Positions 17,089-26,287 are shown, counted from the first letter of the stretch. The stretch is DNA of 64,000 nt from Chloroflexota bacterium (GCA_021786385.1 JAJYNJ010000076.1:1-64000); one strand, 5' to 3'. Translations and numbers: made by a program. The notes: generated from the sequence alone by a model not told the origin.

Positions 17089-18027
17089 TTAGCCGTGCTT
17101 CCGCGCCAGCAGCGAGATCCAGTACGGCCGGACGATCATCTCGATGACGGCGCACTGCTCGACAAACGACAACCCTTTGACCCGCGCGACGAACGGCGGA
17201 CTCGTCGAGTGCTCCGCGACGTCCAGCGCGATCTCCGCGTCGTAGTAATCGGTGAGCCGGAGGACCTGCAGCCCGTTCGCCTCGAGCCACGTCACGATGT
17301 CCGCCAGCTTCAGGTGGTTCTCCCAGACGTGGAGGAACTCGTCCACTACCCAGTCGTCGTCGTGGAGGTCGACCGGCGGCGCTGTATAGTAGTTCTTGAA
17401 GTTGCGGTCCGCCCCGGCCCACTCCCGCACGAGTGCGATCCTCCGGTCGAAGTCGAGCGGATCACCATCGCCGGCGAGCGTCCGAAGCATCTCCTGCTGG
17501 ACGCGACGCTCCCAGTTGCCGTAGTAACCGTAGATGCCGGTGCGCAGGATGCCGCCCGGCAGCAACGCGCGCGCCAGGATGGCCACGCCTTCGGCCGGAT
17601 CCGGCAGGTGGTGGATCGTGCCCCACGAGACGATGTACGCGAAGCGGTCGCGGTCCCCCATCTGCATGATGTCCTGGACCTGGGCGTGCGCATTCGACAC
17701 CCCCTCCGCCGCGAAGGTCGCGTTGGCCCGCTCGACGGAGACTGCCGAGAGGTCGTACCCAACGAACGTGGTGTCCGGGAACGCCTGGGCGTAGTCGAGC
17801 ATCATGAGGCCAGTGCCGCAGGCGAAATCGCCGAACTCCCGGCCCCGCGGGTCGATGCCGAGCTCGTCGAGAAAGCGCCGCACGTACGCGACGTGGTGAC
17901 GGTAGGTGTGCTTCCTCCGAGCCGGTGGGAACGGATGCCGGCGGTACATCTCCCGGACGCGCGCGATGATCTCCTCACGCGTCGCTGGCTGACTACCCCG
18001 TGGCACCGGTTGCCGTGCCGCTGCCAT
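17089..18027 (-). CDS. class I SAM-dependent methyltransferase
   Basis: 312 residues from MAAARQPVPRGSQP at 18027. The track start at 18480 would read antisense through an IS and is rejected. The Rossmann motif I is FGDFACGTGLMMLDYA, motif II is TFVGYDLSAVSVERA, and YIVSWGTIHHLPDP is the methyltransf-25/11 motif IV region. Before it, MYRRHPFPPARRKHTYRHHV is a conserved leader seen in a group of tetratricopeptide-associated or stand-alone methyltransferases. The substrate cannot be inferred. It ends 18 bases before murT on the same strand, so it may be co-transcribed with murT-gatD. Confidence 0.8.
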   Translation of the reverse strand: MAAARQPVPRGSQPATREEIIARVREMYRRHPFPPARRKHTYRHHVAYVRRFLDELGIDPRGREFGDFACGTGLMMLDYAQAFPDTTFVGYDLSAVSVERANATFAAEGVSNAHAQVQDIMQMGDRDRFAYIVSWGTIHHLPDPAEGVAILARALLPGGILRTGIYGYYGNWERRVQQEMLRTLAGDGDPLDFDRRIALVREWAGADRNFKNYYTAPPVDLHDDDWVVDEFLHVWENHLKLADIVTWLEANGLQVLRLTDYYDAEIALDVAEHSTSPPFVARVKGLSFVEQCAVIEMIVRPYWISLLARKHG

Positions 18028-18206
18028 CCGTTCGCCTGCCTCCCTCGGTCGCGCATGACCGACCCGGGCCCACAGGCCCGTCGCACATCGCTGCGGATGC
18101 CTCGCGAGGCAAGCGGCAACGACGCTCGCTGGTCGGACTGTCGACAACGACACCGTACCCGGCGGCCACAGGCCTGTCAACGCGCTGTACGCGTCCCGGA
18201 GGTCCG
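18028..18206. other. short intergenic region upstream of the methyltransferase
   Basis: This holds the 5' region of the methyltransferase gene and the left flank of the IS481 remnant. An acaggcctgt palindrome near 18169 precedes the IS. I see no clear promoter or gene. Confidence 0.4.
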
Positions 18207-18971
18207 TTACACCCGGTAGCCCAGGGAAGCGAGGTACTCGGCGGGAGTGAGGTACCCCAGGGCCCGGTGAGGCCGCACGGTATTGTGGGTGACCTCCCAG
18301 CCCGCCAAGCCGGCCCGCAGAGCCTCCAGGCTGGGCTTCGCGTCGGTCAGCTCCCAGAACTCCTCGGTGTGGGTGCGGTTGGCCCGCTCGACGGTGCCGT
18401 TCAGCTTGGGTGAGCGAGGAGGGAGGGTGAAGAGCCGGATCCCCCGCGCCCGACAGGCCTCCTCGAACTGAGCCATGCACTCCGATCCCCCGTCCACCTG
18501 GAGGGCCCGCACGGGGAAGGGCATCCGTTGCGCCAGGGCATCGAGCACGGTGACCGCGAGGCTCGCGGTGGCCCTCCGGTGGAGCTCGAGCACATCCCAG
18601 CGGCTGACGAGATCGCAGGCCGTGAACTGCTTGAGACAGGTGCCCGGGAGAGGACGGACGTCGAGGGTGTCAAGCTGCACCAGGTCGCCCGGCCGCCTTG
18701 GCCTTGCCCCAGCGGGGGTAGGTCTCCCGCGCCGCTGGACGGCCTCGGCCTCGCGCGCCGTCCACGTCCGGCGGCGCCGCCGCTGGGGCACCGAGCTGCG
18801 GTTCTCCAGACTCAGAAGCCGGTGCCGGTCGAAGCGGCGGAGCCAGCGGTAGACGGTGGGGCGGGAGAACCCGAAGTGGCGGGCCGTGCGGCTGACGTTG
18901 CCGCCGTGGGCGTGGTGCCACTCCAGCATCTTGAGGCGGGCCCGGGCGCGGGGCGAGAGATCAGTCTCCAT
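18207..18971 (-). pseudogene. IS481-family transposase with internal deletion
   Basis: 254 residues against a usual ~310-350. The N-terminal helix-turn-helix is intact (NVSRTARHFGFSRPTVYRWLRRF) and so is the integrase core from GDLVQLDTLDVRPLPG through VDGGSECMAQFEEAC and SPKLNGTVERANRTHTEEFWE (DDE residues). Between them the frame slips: another frame reads ETYPRWGKAKAA, the normal continuation, and then jumps straight to PGDLVQLD. The second part of the HTH/linker (roughly 60-70 residues) is therefore deleted. The element is probably inactive. I could not define its terminal repeats with confidence. Confidence 0.75.
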
Positions 18972-19194
18972 ATCCCTGGCCGGACGCCGGTGCCGGCGTG
19001 AAAATGGGGACTGGGTTGCCCGCGACGCCGGCGCTTCCTTGGTCGTCGAGACCGTGAGTCAGTCTGGCGCCGGGGCCCGACCTGAAGGGTCGCGCACGGT
19101 TGCTTCGAGCCCGCCGATCAGAATTTCGGTTCCCTGACCGAGGCCTCCGGGCAGCCCTCTCGTTTGAGCCATCGAGACGGGAGGAGCTGGTCGC
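18972..19194 (+). ncRNA. candidate IS110 left-end region (possible bridge RNA)
   Basis: About 220 non-coding bases directly upstream of an IS110 transposase. In IS110-group elements this region encodes the structured bridge RNA that pairs with target and donor DNA. It contains a good ribosome-binding site (ggaggagctggtcgc before ATG) at its 3' end. Whether an RNA is made here is inference from the family; I did not fold it. Confidence 0.35.
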
Positions 19195-20537
19195 ATGATC
19201 CGCCACGGGGAAGAGAGCGACGCCGCGGCCCAGGAGGAAATCGTGGAGCGCGTCGCCGCGATCGACGTCGCCAAGGCCTCCGGCAAGGTGCGCACCCGGG
19301 TGCCCCACCCCTCGGGCGCGGGCCGGCGCCGCACCACGGTCTGGGACGTGGCGGCGACCACCCACGCGATCACCACCCTGGCCGACGAGCTGGCCCGCCA
19401 GGGCATCGAGCGGATCGTGGTGGAGGCCACCTCCGACTACTGGCGCCCCTCCGTGTACCTGCTTGCAGGGCGCGGGCTGACGACCTGGCTGGTCAACGCC
19501 CGCGACGTCAAGCAGGTCCCCGGCCGGCCCAAGACCGACACGCTCGATGCGGTCTGGCTGGCCAAGCTGAACGAGCGGGACATGCTCCGCCCCTCGTTCA
19601 TCCCGCCGCCTGAGATCCGCGTGCGGCACGACTACACCAGGCTGCGGGTCGACCTGGCGGAGGAGCGCTACCGCCACAAGCAGCGCATCGAGAAGCTGCT
19701 GGAGGACGCCCGCATCAAGCTCTCGGGCGCGGCCACCGATATCCTGGGGGTCTCGGGACGGGCCATGCTCGACGCGCTGGTCGCCGGCGAGCGCGATCCC
19801 GAGGTGCTCGCCGCACTGGCCAGGGGCCGGCTGCGGGTCACGCATGCCGCCCTCCTCGAGGCACTCACCGGCCGCTTCGACGAGCACCACCCGATCTCGT
19901 CCGGCTGCTGCTCGAGCAGGTCGATGCGCTCTCGGCCCAGATCGACGCCCTCACCGTGCGCATCGAACAGCTCCTTGCGGCCATCCCCGAGGCCCAGACC
20001 CCTGCCGAACCAGGCGACGGCGCGGGCGTCGCGGGTCCGGACGCCGCCCCGCTCGCCGCGCTCGCCCGGCTCGACGAGATCCCCGGCATCGGCGTCCGCG
20101 CCGCGCAGACGATCATCGCCGAGCTCGGCCTCGACATGGCCCGGTTCCCCACCCCGGGTCAGCTGGTCTCCTGGGCCAAGCTCTCGCCGCGCACCATCCA
20201 GTCGGGACCCAGGAGCCGCGGGGGCAAGACCGGCAAGGGCAACCCCTACCGGAAGGTCGTGCTCGGGGAGGCCGCCGCGGCGGCCAAGACCGACACCTTC
20301 CTGGGCGAACGCTACCACCGGCTGGTCAAGCGCCGCGGCAAGCTCCAGGCGCTCGTGGCCGTCGCGCGCTCCATCCTCGTCATCGTCTGGCATCTGCTCG
20401 CCGACCCGACCGCCCGCTTCCACGACCTCGGCGCCGACTTCTCCGCCCGCCGCATCGACCGGGCGCGCCGCATTCGCCAGCTCGTCTACCAGCTACAGGT
20501 CCTCGGCCAACGGGTCACCCTTACCCCTGCCGCCTGA
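19195..20537 (+). pseudogene. IS110-family transposase with one frameshift
   Basis: The first frame gives the DEDD RuvC-like domain (AAIDVAKASGKVRTR, RIVVEATSDYWRP, GRPKTDTLDAVWLAKL) and the start of the linker up to ALTGRFDEHHP. The protein then continues one frame over as DLVRLLLEQVDALSAQIDALT, followed by the transposase-20 domain with EIPGIGVRAAQTIIAELG, SPRTIQSG and GNPYRKVVLGEAAAAA. The shift lies near 19890-19896 (caccacccgatctcg). Joined, the protein would be about 447 residues, a full IS110 transposase. There is no slippery heptamer of the programmed type in view, so this is more likely a mutation or a sequencing indel. Confidence 0.78.
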
Positions 20538-20652
20538 TCAATCGCACGTCGAACCGCTCGGGCACAGGTCTTTTCCGATCAGGGGTGCATCGTCGGGCAT
20601 TTCGACTGGGACGCTGTGCCTGCAGATCACGTTGGGGTTCTTCCCTCTGCCC

Positions 20653-21624
20653 CTACGGGTTGCAGTAGGGGCATTCACCCGGGTCGGCGCGAACCTCGGG
20701 GGAGACGACAGACCGGGTCGCTCGGTGCGCGCAGGCAGGACAGCCGTCGATCTCGGCTCGCGGTCGGGCTACCTCCGTGCCGCACCAGGCGCAGGGCACG
20801 CCGAGAAGGATGTCCACCCTTCCCCAGCCGGGTGCGCCGCAGGCAGGACAGCGTGAGGCGATCCGGCGGGCGAGACGTTCAGCGGCGCCGGCGATGACAG
20901 CCCGGCGCGAGGGGCAGGTGTGAGCCCGGAGATCGGTCTCGACTCGGGCAAGGCCGTCGGCGGCGACGGAGGCGCACTCGGCGACAGCGGCCGTCAACTT
21001 CTCGATGCAGGAAATGCCCTTGTAGATCGGATGCACCGGCCCACTATTCGGCCGGACGATCAGCTGGTGGTCGGGAAAGCGTGCCGCGGCGAGGAACGGT
21101 TCGAGGTCGACTTCGGCCCCCACGCTCGTTGCGGCGGCAACGATATCCCAGCTCGAGTGACTCTCCCATACGACGATCCCATTGTCGTCGTCGACGAGGA
21201 CGATGATCTCGTTGTCGACGAGGATGAATGGCACAGCGGGATCAGGGTGGATGCTTCCTTCGGAGGCCAGGCCGAGACAGCGGCCTGCGGCGCTCATCCC
21301 GAGTCGTGCCTTGGCGATGGCAGTGTCGAGCGGAGGCCCCGACCGGGGGATGTCGCCGGTGAAGGTGCCGAGGGAATCGGTGTCGACGGCCACGGCTTCG
21401 ACCCGCAGCCCGACTGCCCCTTCCAGCGGCGGCGCGATGATGGGGAGCTTGCCGTGCTTGGTGGCGAGCACGGCCGTGCGCCCGGTGTAGGGGTGGTCTG
21501 CCTGCTCCCACCTACGGCAAGGACCAGGTGTCGCAGCCCCGCACCTGGTCTCCACGCTCGACCCCGAGGGGCGGACGTTCGCCACGAAGGGCGGTCCCTG
21601 TCGCGGATCTCGGATCATGGTCAT
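20653..21624 (-). CDS. DUF6671 protein with C-terminal zinc ribbon
   Basis: 323 residues. The family block is YTGRTAVLATKHGKLPIIAPPL, then VDTDSLGTFTGDIPR, LASEGSIHPDP and FILVDNEIIVLVDDD. The C terminus has paired Cys motifs (CPACGAPGWG, CAWCGTE, CPACAHR, CPYCNP) that would form a zinc ribbon. Function is not known for the family. The start overlaps the icd stop by four bases (ATGA), which implies coupled expression with isocitrate dehydrogenase. A later start near the YTGRTAV block is possible, since the first ~45 residues look weakly conserved. Confidence 0.65.
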   Translation of the reverse strand: MTMIRDPRQGPPFVANVRPSGSSVETRCGAATPGPCRRWEQADHPYTGRTAVLATKHGKLPIIAPPLEGAVGLRVEAVAVDTDSLGTFTGDIPRSGPPLDTAIAKARLGMSAAGRCLGLASEGSIHPDPAVPFILVDNEIIVLVDDDNGIVVWESHSSWDIVAAATSVGAEVDLEPFLAAARFPDHQLIVRPNSGPVHPIYKGISCIEKLTAAVAECASVAADGLARVETDLRAHTCPSRRAVIAGAAERLARRIASRCPACGAPGWGRVDILLGVPCAWCGTEVARPRAEIDGCPACAHRATRSVVSPEVRADPGECPYCNP

Positions 21625-23075
21625 TGCCCTTGACCAAGGGAGAAGCCAGGCTGGCCATCGAAGGTGAACAGCCCTTCGGTCTTGATGAACGGGAGCCCGA
21701 CGGCGGCCAGGCGGTCCAGCAAGGCGATGACCTCCTGGTACGCCACGGGGCGGTCAGGTTGGCGGCCCTGGAAGCGGCATCGCCAGTGATCCACACAGAA
21801 TGTCTCGGGCAGCCCGCCCGGGTACACCTTCTGGCCTCTGTTGGTGATCATGACCAGCTCGAGCGGCCCGGCGCTGTCTTCGAGAGCTTTGGCAAGTGCT
21901 TCGACTGGCTGACGCGAGTCGACGAACACGTCGATCCCCACCAGTTCCTTTCGCACAGGTGGACGCTCCGAGACAGCGACGGCGATCCTCTCCGAGTCGG
22001 ACGGGTAGCTGGCGGCCTTGAGCTTCTTCGGCATCTCTCCCAGGCGGGCAATGACCGCGTCCGCGAACTCGGCGGTCCCAACCAACTCTTTGGAGACCGC
22101 CGGGTCGTAGATGTCGTAGGTATGTACCCCGTCCTCGATGGTGCGCAGCCACGCGTTGTGCACCCGCCCAGCGGCCTCGCCCTGGCCGATATGGACGAGC
22201 ATCTGGACAGCCGCGAGCAGCAGGCCCGAGGGGTTGGCGACGTTCTGACCGGCCCGCCGCGGCGCGGAGCCGTGGATCGCCTCGAACATCGCGACCTCGC
22301 TGCCGATGTTCGCGCTCCCTGCTAGCCCGACCGAGCCTGCGATCTGCGCCGCCACGTCGGAGAGGATGTCTCCGTAGAGGTTCGGCAGGACGATGACGTC
22401 GAAGGCCTCGGGGGTGTCGGCGAGCTTGGCCGCGCCGATGTCGACGATCCAATGCTCCGATTCCAGATCCGGGTACTCGGACGCCACCTCGTCGAAGACC
22501 CGATGGAATAGCCCGTCGGTCATCTTCATGATGTTGTCCTTGGTGAAGCAGGTCACCTTGGATCGTCCGAAGCGGCGCGCGTACTCGAAGGCATACCGGA
22601 CCACTCGCTCGGTTCCGGGCCGGGTGATGAGCTTGAGGCACTGGGTCACGTCTTCGGTCTGGCGATGCTCGATCCCGCCGTAGAGGTCTTCCTCGTTCTC
22701 GCGGATGATCACGACATCCATGCCGGGATGCTTGGTCGCCACGAACGGGGAGTACGACGGGCACGGCCTCACGTTGGCGAACAGGCCGAACGCCTTGCGG
22801 ACGGTGACGTTCAGGCTCTTGAAGCCGCCCCCCTGCGGAGTGGTTATAGGTGCTTTCAGGAAGACCTTGGTCCTCCGCAAGGACTCCCAGGCCTCCGGCT
22901 CGATGCCGGCGGTGTTCCCCTGCGCGTAGACCGTCTCGCCGATCTGGATCGTCTCCACATCAAGGGCAGCACCGCCGGCTGTGACGACGCGAAGTGCAGC
23001 CTCCATGATCTCCGGGCCGATGCCGTCGCCGTACGCGACGGTGATCGGAACCGGCCCAGTGGGGTCAGTGCTCAT
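21621..23075 (-). CDS. icd: NADP-type isocitrate dehydrogenase (Thermus-like, long form)
   Basis: 484 residues; AAGGAG lies 7 bases upstream of the ATG. It is a beta-decarboxylating dehydrogenase: AYGDGIGPEIMEAAL, the isocitrate-binding loop GGGFKSLNVTVRKAFGLFANVRPC, IIRENEEDLYGG, the catalytic Lys region FTKDNIMKMTDGLF and the metal and coenzyme loops LPNLYGDILSDVAAQIAG and AMFEAIHGSAPRRAGQN. The extra C-terminal ~140 residues (VGIDVFVDSRQPVEALAKAL ... WRCRF ... LLDRLAAVGLPFIKTEGLFTFDG) are the domain found in Thermus thermophilus-type enzymes. It makes 2-oxoglutarate in the TCA cycle. Confidence 0.92.
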   Translation of the reverse strand: MSTDPTGPVPITVAYGDGIGPEIMEAALRVVTAGGAALDVETIQIGETVYAQGNTAGIEPEAWESLRRTKVFLKAPITTPQGGGFKSLNVTVRKAFGLFANVRPCPSYSPFVATKHPGMDVVIIRENEEDLYGGIEHRQTEDVTQCLKLITRPGTERVVRYAFEYARRFGRSKVTCFTKDNIMKMTDGLFHRVFDEVASEYPDLESEHWIVDIGAAKLADTPEAFDVIVLPNLYGDILSDVAAQIAGSVGLAGSANIGSEVAMFEAIHGSAPRRAGQNVANPSGLLLAAVQMLVHIGQGEAAGRVHNAWLRTIEDGVHTYDIYDPAVSKELVGTAEFADAVIARLGEMPKKLKAASYPSDSERIAVAVSERPPVRKELVGIDVFVDSRQPVEALAKALEDSAGPLELVMITNRGQKVYPGGLPETFCVDHWRCRFQGRQPDRPVAYQEVIALLDRLAAVGLPFIKTEGLFTFDGQPGFSLGQGQ

Positions 23076-23126
23076 CTCCTGGCTCCTTATCTTTCTCGCC
23101 TTCCGCCGAGAGAGCGGCTGACGTCG

Positions 23127-23513
23127 TCACAACGCAGGCAGCGGGGCAACGCTCGGGATACCGTCGAACTCCTCCAACTTGGGCAGCCGCGACCACCGCA
23201 TCCCACCGGGCAGCCGGGCCAGGAGCTCCCAGATCGCTTCGTCGGTCACGTGACCGTCGTCGCGGCGGGTTGCGAAGCGCAGCCGCAGCCCGCCGTGCTC
23301 GTTGTCTCGCGACGCCCCTTCGTCGAGCCGCCCCGCCGGGGCGGCGGCGAGGCGGGGGTGCGTGGCGATTGCAGCAGAGCGAGCCGTCGGCACTCTCTGC
23401 TCCCCACCGCAGGAGCAGTCGACCCACCGGTCGACCCCTACCACCCGCTGACGCTGCCATCCTGGCCGTGCCGCCGCGCTGCGTTGGGTGCTCGAGTTCG
23501 CAGCACTCGCCAT
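23127..23513 (-). CDS. small protein resembling the C-terminal domain of the adjacent isocitrate dehydrogenase
   Basis: About 128 residues from MASAANSSTQRSAAARPG, 51 bases upstream of icd on the same strand. The last 55 residues (GLRLRFATRRDDGHVTDEAIWELLARL ... RWSRLPKLEEFDG) align by eye with the end of the neighbouring enzyme (WRCRFQGRQPDRPVAYQEVIALLDRL ... PFIKTEGLFTFDG). The first half is Arg/Ala-rich and non-descript, so the true start may be later. It could be a free-standing regulatory copy of that domain or the end of an older, truncated icd. Confidence 0.45.
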   Translation of the reverse strand: MASAANSSTQRSAAARPGWQRQRVVGVDRWVDCSCGGEQRVPTARSAAIATHPRLAAAPAGRLDEGASRDNEHGGLRLRFATRRDDGHVTDEAIWELLARLPGGMRWSRLPKLEEFDGIPSVAPLPAL

Positions 23514-23559
23514 CGTACGCTCCAGGATATACGAACTATGGCTCAGTATACGTAGATCG

Positions 23560-23832
23560 TCAGTAGTGCGGCGGGACCCGAGCCCGGCAAGGACCCGGCA
23601 GGCTTCCCAGGAAGTCCCCCCGCAGGTCGGCACGTGCCCAGCGCAGACCGTGCCCGCGCAGCGTCCGCTCCAGTTCGTCGGCCGGGAGCTCGAGGGTGGC
23701 CCGGGGGTCGAGCTTCAGCACGATCCCCCGCTCCGCCCGCCCCAGGTCGCGCAGGCCGTCGAGGAGCGCCTGAAGCACGGCGGGACCGTCGAGGGTCCCG
23801 GCTTCCCACCCGGCCACCTCCCGTGCGGGCAA
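23560..23832 (-). pseudogene. FemAB-type peptidyltransferase fragment downstream of murE
   Basis: A 90-residue frame with REVAGWEAGTLDGPAVLQALLDGLRDL ... GIVLKLDPRATLELPADELERTLRGHGLRWA. This is the part of FemAB/FmhB proteins in which the first GNAT subdomain reports a lysine- and acid-rich strand (LKLDP). The N-terminal domain and everything after about residue 70 are missing, and the frame then becomes low complexity. It begins 10 bases after the murE stop and is a second femAB remnant in addition to the one upstream. Confidence 0.4.
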
Positions 23833-23841
23833 GTCGGGCCG

Positions 23842-25446
23842 TCACGACGCCGTGCTGCTGTTGGGCGGGGGCTGCGCGACGCCGCGGGCCGCCTCGAGTT
23901 CTGCCAGGATCGCGGCCGCGACCGAGCGCTCGTCCCAGGGATGCGGCCCGTCCGCCATCTCGATGGTCGACTCGTGGCCCTTCCCGGCCAGGAGCACCAC
24001 GTCGCCGGCCGCCGCCCGCTCCAGCGCGGCCCGGATCGCCTCCGCTCGGTCGGGGATCAGCACTAGGTCCCGCCCGCGCACCATGCCCGCCTCCGCGGCT
24101 CCGGCAGCGATCTCCTCCAGGATCCGGCCACGGTCCTCGCCGCGGGGATCCTCGTCGGTCACCACCACCAGGCCGCACCGTTCGCCAGCCACCCGTCCCA
24201 TCAGCGGGCGCTTGATCCGGTCGCGCTCCCCGGCCGAGCCGAAGACCGCCACCAGCTTTCCCCCGGCCGCGGCCGCTCGCGGGGCCAGCTCGTCCAGCAC
24301 GAGCCCGAGGGCGTTGGGCGTGTGGGCGTAGTCGACGATCACGGTGAACGGGAGACGCGTGGGCACATGCTCCATCCTGCCCGCCACCCGCTCCACCGAC
24401 GCCAAGCCCGCGCGGACCGCGGCCGGCTCAAGGCCCAGCGCCTCACCGACGCCGATCGCCGCCAGCGCGTTGTGGGCGTTGAACGCACCGGTCAGCCGGA
24501 GCGCGACCGCACCGCTCCAGCGAGGCGTGGCGACCTGGAGCCGGAGGCCGCGCTCGTCCTCCCGGACCTCGAGAAGCCGGACGTCCGCCGCGGGCGCGCG
24601 CCCGTAGGTGACCAGGTGCGTCCCGGCGGCACGCGTCGCGTCGGCGAACTCCGACGCCCACCGGTCGTCCAGATTGATCACTCCGGTCTTGCCCCAGCCC
24701 TTCTCCGGGTTGCGCTCCCCGACCGCCAGCGCGTGGAAGAGACGCCGTTTGGCGGCCCGATACGCCTCGTGGGTCCCGTGGAACTCCAGGTGCTCGTGGG
24801 TCAGGTTGGTGAGGACGGCCACGTCGTAGGCGACCTCACCGACGCGGTCCTGGGCGAGCCCGTGCGAGGTCGACTCGACGACGGCGAACCGGTCGCCGCC
24901 GGCGAGCATGGCGGCGAGCGCCGCCTGCAGCTCCGGCGCCTCGGGCGTGGTGGCACGGCTCGGCCCGCCCCATGGCCGCCCGCCCGCCAGGGTTGTCACC
25001 GTCCCGGTGAGGCCGCAGGGGAACCCCGCCGCCTCGAGCGCGGCGCGCACCAGGAAGGCGGTCGTGGTCTTCCCGTCGGTGCCGGTGATCCCGACGATCC
25101 CCAGCCGATGGCTGGGGAAGCCGGCCAGCCAGGCGGCCGCGGTGGCGAGCGCGGGCCGCGCCGCCCGCACCACGACCTGCGGCGCGCCGATCCCCTCCGC
25201 CGCGCGTTCGACCACCACGGCGGCCGCACCGGCGGCCAGCGCCTGTGGGACGAAGGCATGACCGTCGGCGTGGGCCCCGGATATGGCCACGAAGAGGCTC
25301 CCGGTGCCCACCCGCCGCGAGTCGTAGTCCACCTGCCGGACGACGACGTCCGCCGGGTCCACCGCCCCGGGCACCACCGCCGCGAGGTTGTCCCGCCGTG
25401 CCAGCAGGTCGACGAGCTCCGCCAGGGGGCGCGCTCGAGATTCCAC
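23842..25446 (-). CDS. murE: MurE, UDP-MurNAc-tripeptide synthetase
   Basis: 534 residues from the GTG at 25446 (MESRARPLAELVDLL); the 792-codon track ORF fuses it with a femAB remnant. N-terminal UDP-sugar domain (DYDSRRVGTGSLFVAISG), central domain with P-loop GITGTDGKTTTAFLV, SRATTPEAPELQ and ESTSHGLAQDR, and C-terminal domain with IVDYAHTPNAL and VVTDEDPRGEDRGRIL. In MurE the residues around DxPR contact the third amino acid. Here the motif is DEDPR, not the DNPR of diaminopimelate enzymes, which fits lysine- or ornithine-adding types but does not prove it. It adds residue 3 to the stem peptide in the cytoplasm. Confidence 0.92.
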   Translation of the reverse strand: MESRARPLAELVDLLARRDNLAAVVPGAVDPADVVVRQVDYDSRRVGTGSLFVAISGAHADGHAFVPQALAAGAAAVVVERAAEGIGAPQVVVRAARPALATAAAWLAGFPSHRLGIVGITGTDGKTTTAFLVRAALEAAGFPCGLTGTVTTLAGGRPWGGPSRATTPEAPELQAALAAMLAGGDRFAVVESTSHGLAQDRVGEVAYDVAVLTNLTHEHLEFHGTHEAYRAAKRRLFHALAVGERNPEKGWGKTGVINLDDRWASEFADATRAAGTHLVTYGRAPAADVRLLEVREDERGLRLQVATPRWSGAVALRLTGAFNAHNALAAIGVGEALGLEPAAVRAGLASVERVAGRMEHVPTRLPFTVIVDYAHTPNALGLVLDELAPRAAAAGGKLVAVFGSAGERDRIKRPLMGRVAGERCGLVVVTDEDPRGEDRGRILEEIAAGAAEAGMVRGRDLVLIPDRAEAIRAALERAAAGDVVLLAGKGHESTIEMADGPHPWDERSVAAAILAELEAARGVAQPPPNSSTAS

Positions 25447-25591
25447 GCCCGAATTGTATCCGTCCGCCGGTGGGGCTCCTCCCGCGCCCGGCGACCGGGA
25501 GCCGTGCCGACGACTGCGGCGGTCCGCCCCGCGCGTCACGGCTCGTCCTCCGGCCCGACCCCCTTTCGCTCGCGCGAGAGGCGCCGCCGGG

Positions 25592-26220
25592 TCACCAGCA
25601 CGCGGGCCGCCTGCGCCGTCTCCACGCCGCTTGGCACGAGAGAGGTCGAACGTTGAGGCGCAGCCCTCCCACGTAGTTGACCGCACGACCGCCGAAGCCA
25701 GCCTTGAGCTGCCCGATGCCGGCATGCGACAGGCCCCACAGGTCGTAGATCGCGTAGAACTCGTCCACCCGTTCGGCCCTGCATCCACCACCGCGATCCC
25801 GGCGCGACGCGCCTTCTGAACGTACTGCCGCCATTTGCCGCGCAGTTCGCCCCGCAGCCGCTCCTCGCCGAGGGTGAGGTCGATCCAGCGCGACCTGGCC
25901 GGCTGGGGCGACGGGCAGGCGCGCCAGCCCGCCCGAACGAACCATTCGAGCTCCGGTCCTCCCGCCTCGATCTCCGGGTCAATCACCACGTGGCTGATCC
26001 GCTCCCGGCGTGCCGCGGATCGCAGCGCCTGCGTCCATTGCAGCACGAGCTCCCCGTCCAGCGCAGGCCCGACCGGGCCGCTGGGTGCGTAGCCCACCGA
26101 CCACGGCAGCGGGCCGCTGTGGTGGACGAGCAGCTGGCAACCCAGGCACCGGTCGCCTCCACCGACCCGGACGCAGCGTGATGGATGCCCCGCCAGCGAT
26201 GTGGAGACGGCGGTGTGCAC
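25592..26220 (-). pseudogene. FemAB/FmhB-type peptidyltransferase with internal deletion
   Basis: The first frame reads GDRCLGCQLLVHHSGPLPWSVGYAPSGPVG, then WIDLTLGEERLRGELRGKWRQYVQKARRAGIAVVDAG, clear FemAB. It shifts by one base near 25785 to ERVDEFYAIYD and then jumps to LWGLSHAGIGQLKAGFGGRAVNYVGGLRLN, which is the normal C terminus of these proteins. About 130 residues of the second GNAT subdomain are lost at the IYD/LWG joint, and the N terminus is also short. Intact proteins add amino acids to the lipid II side chain to build the cross-bridge. Its place directly upstream of murE suggests a former cell-wall operon. Confidence 0.62.
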
Positions 26221-26287
26221 GAGCGTCTGAACCTAAGCGGCCTTCGGGCGGCTGCTCTGCCGACTGGCGCCATCGTCGGGTGCTAGC

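Noticed and set aside
15613-18219. 868-residue plus-strand ORF
   Set aside because: Antisense to murT, gatD and the methyltransferase, all of which have clear motifs; the ORF has none.
23514-23560. AT-rich tatacgaactatggctcagtatacgta as an operator
   Set aside because: The two halves pair only partly and the downstream ORF start is uncertain, so I do not list it as a site.
23842-26220. Single 792-residue fusion of a FemAB domain and MurE
   Set aside because: The FemAB part is frameshifted and internally deleted and the linker is low complexity. MurE has its own GTG start at 25446, so a functional fusion is unlikely.
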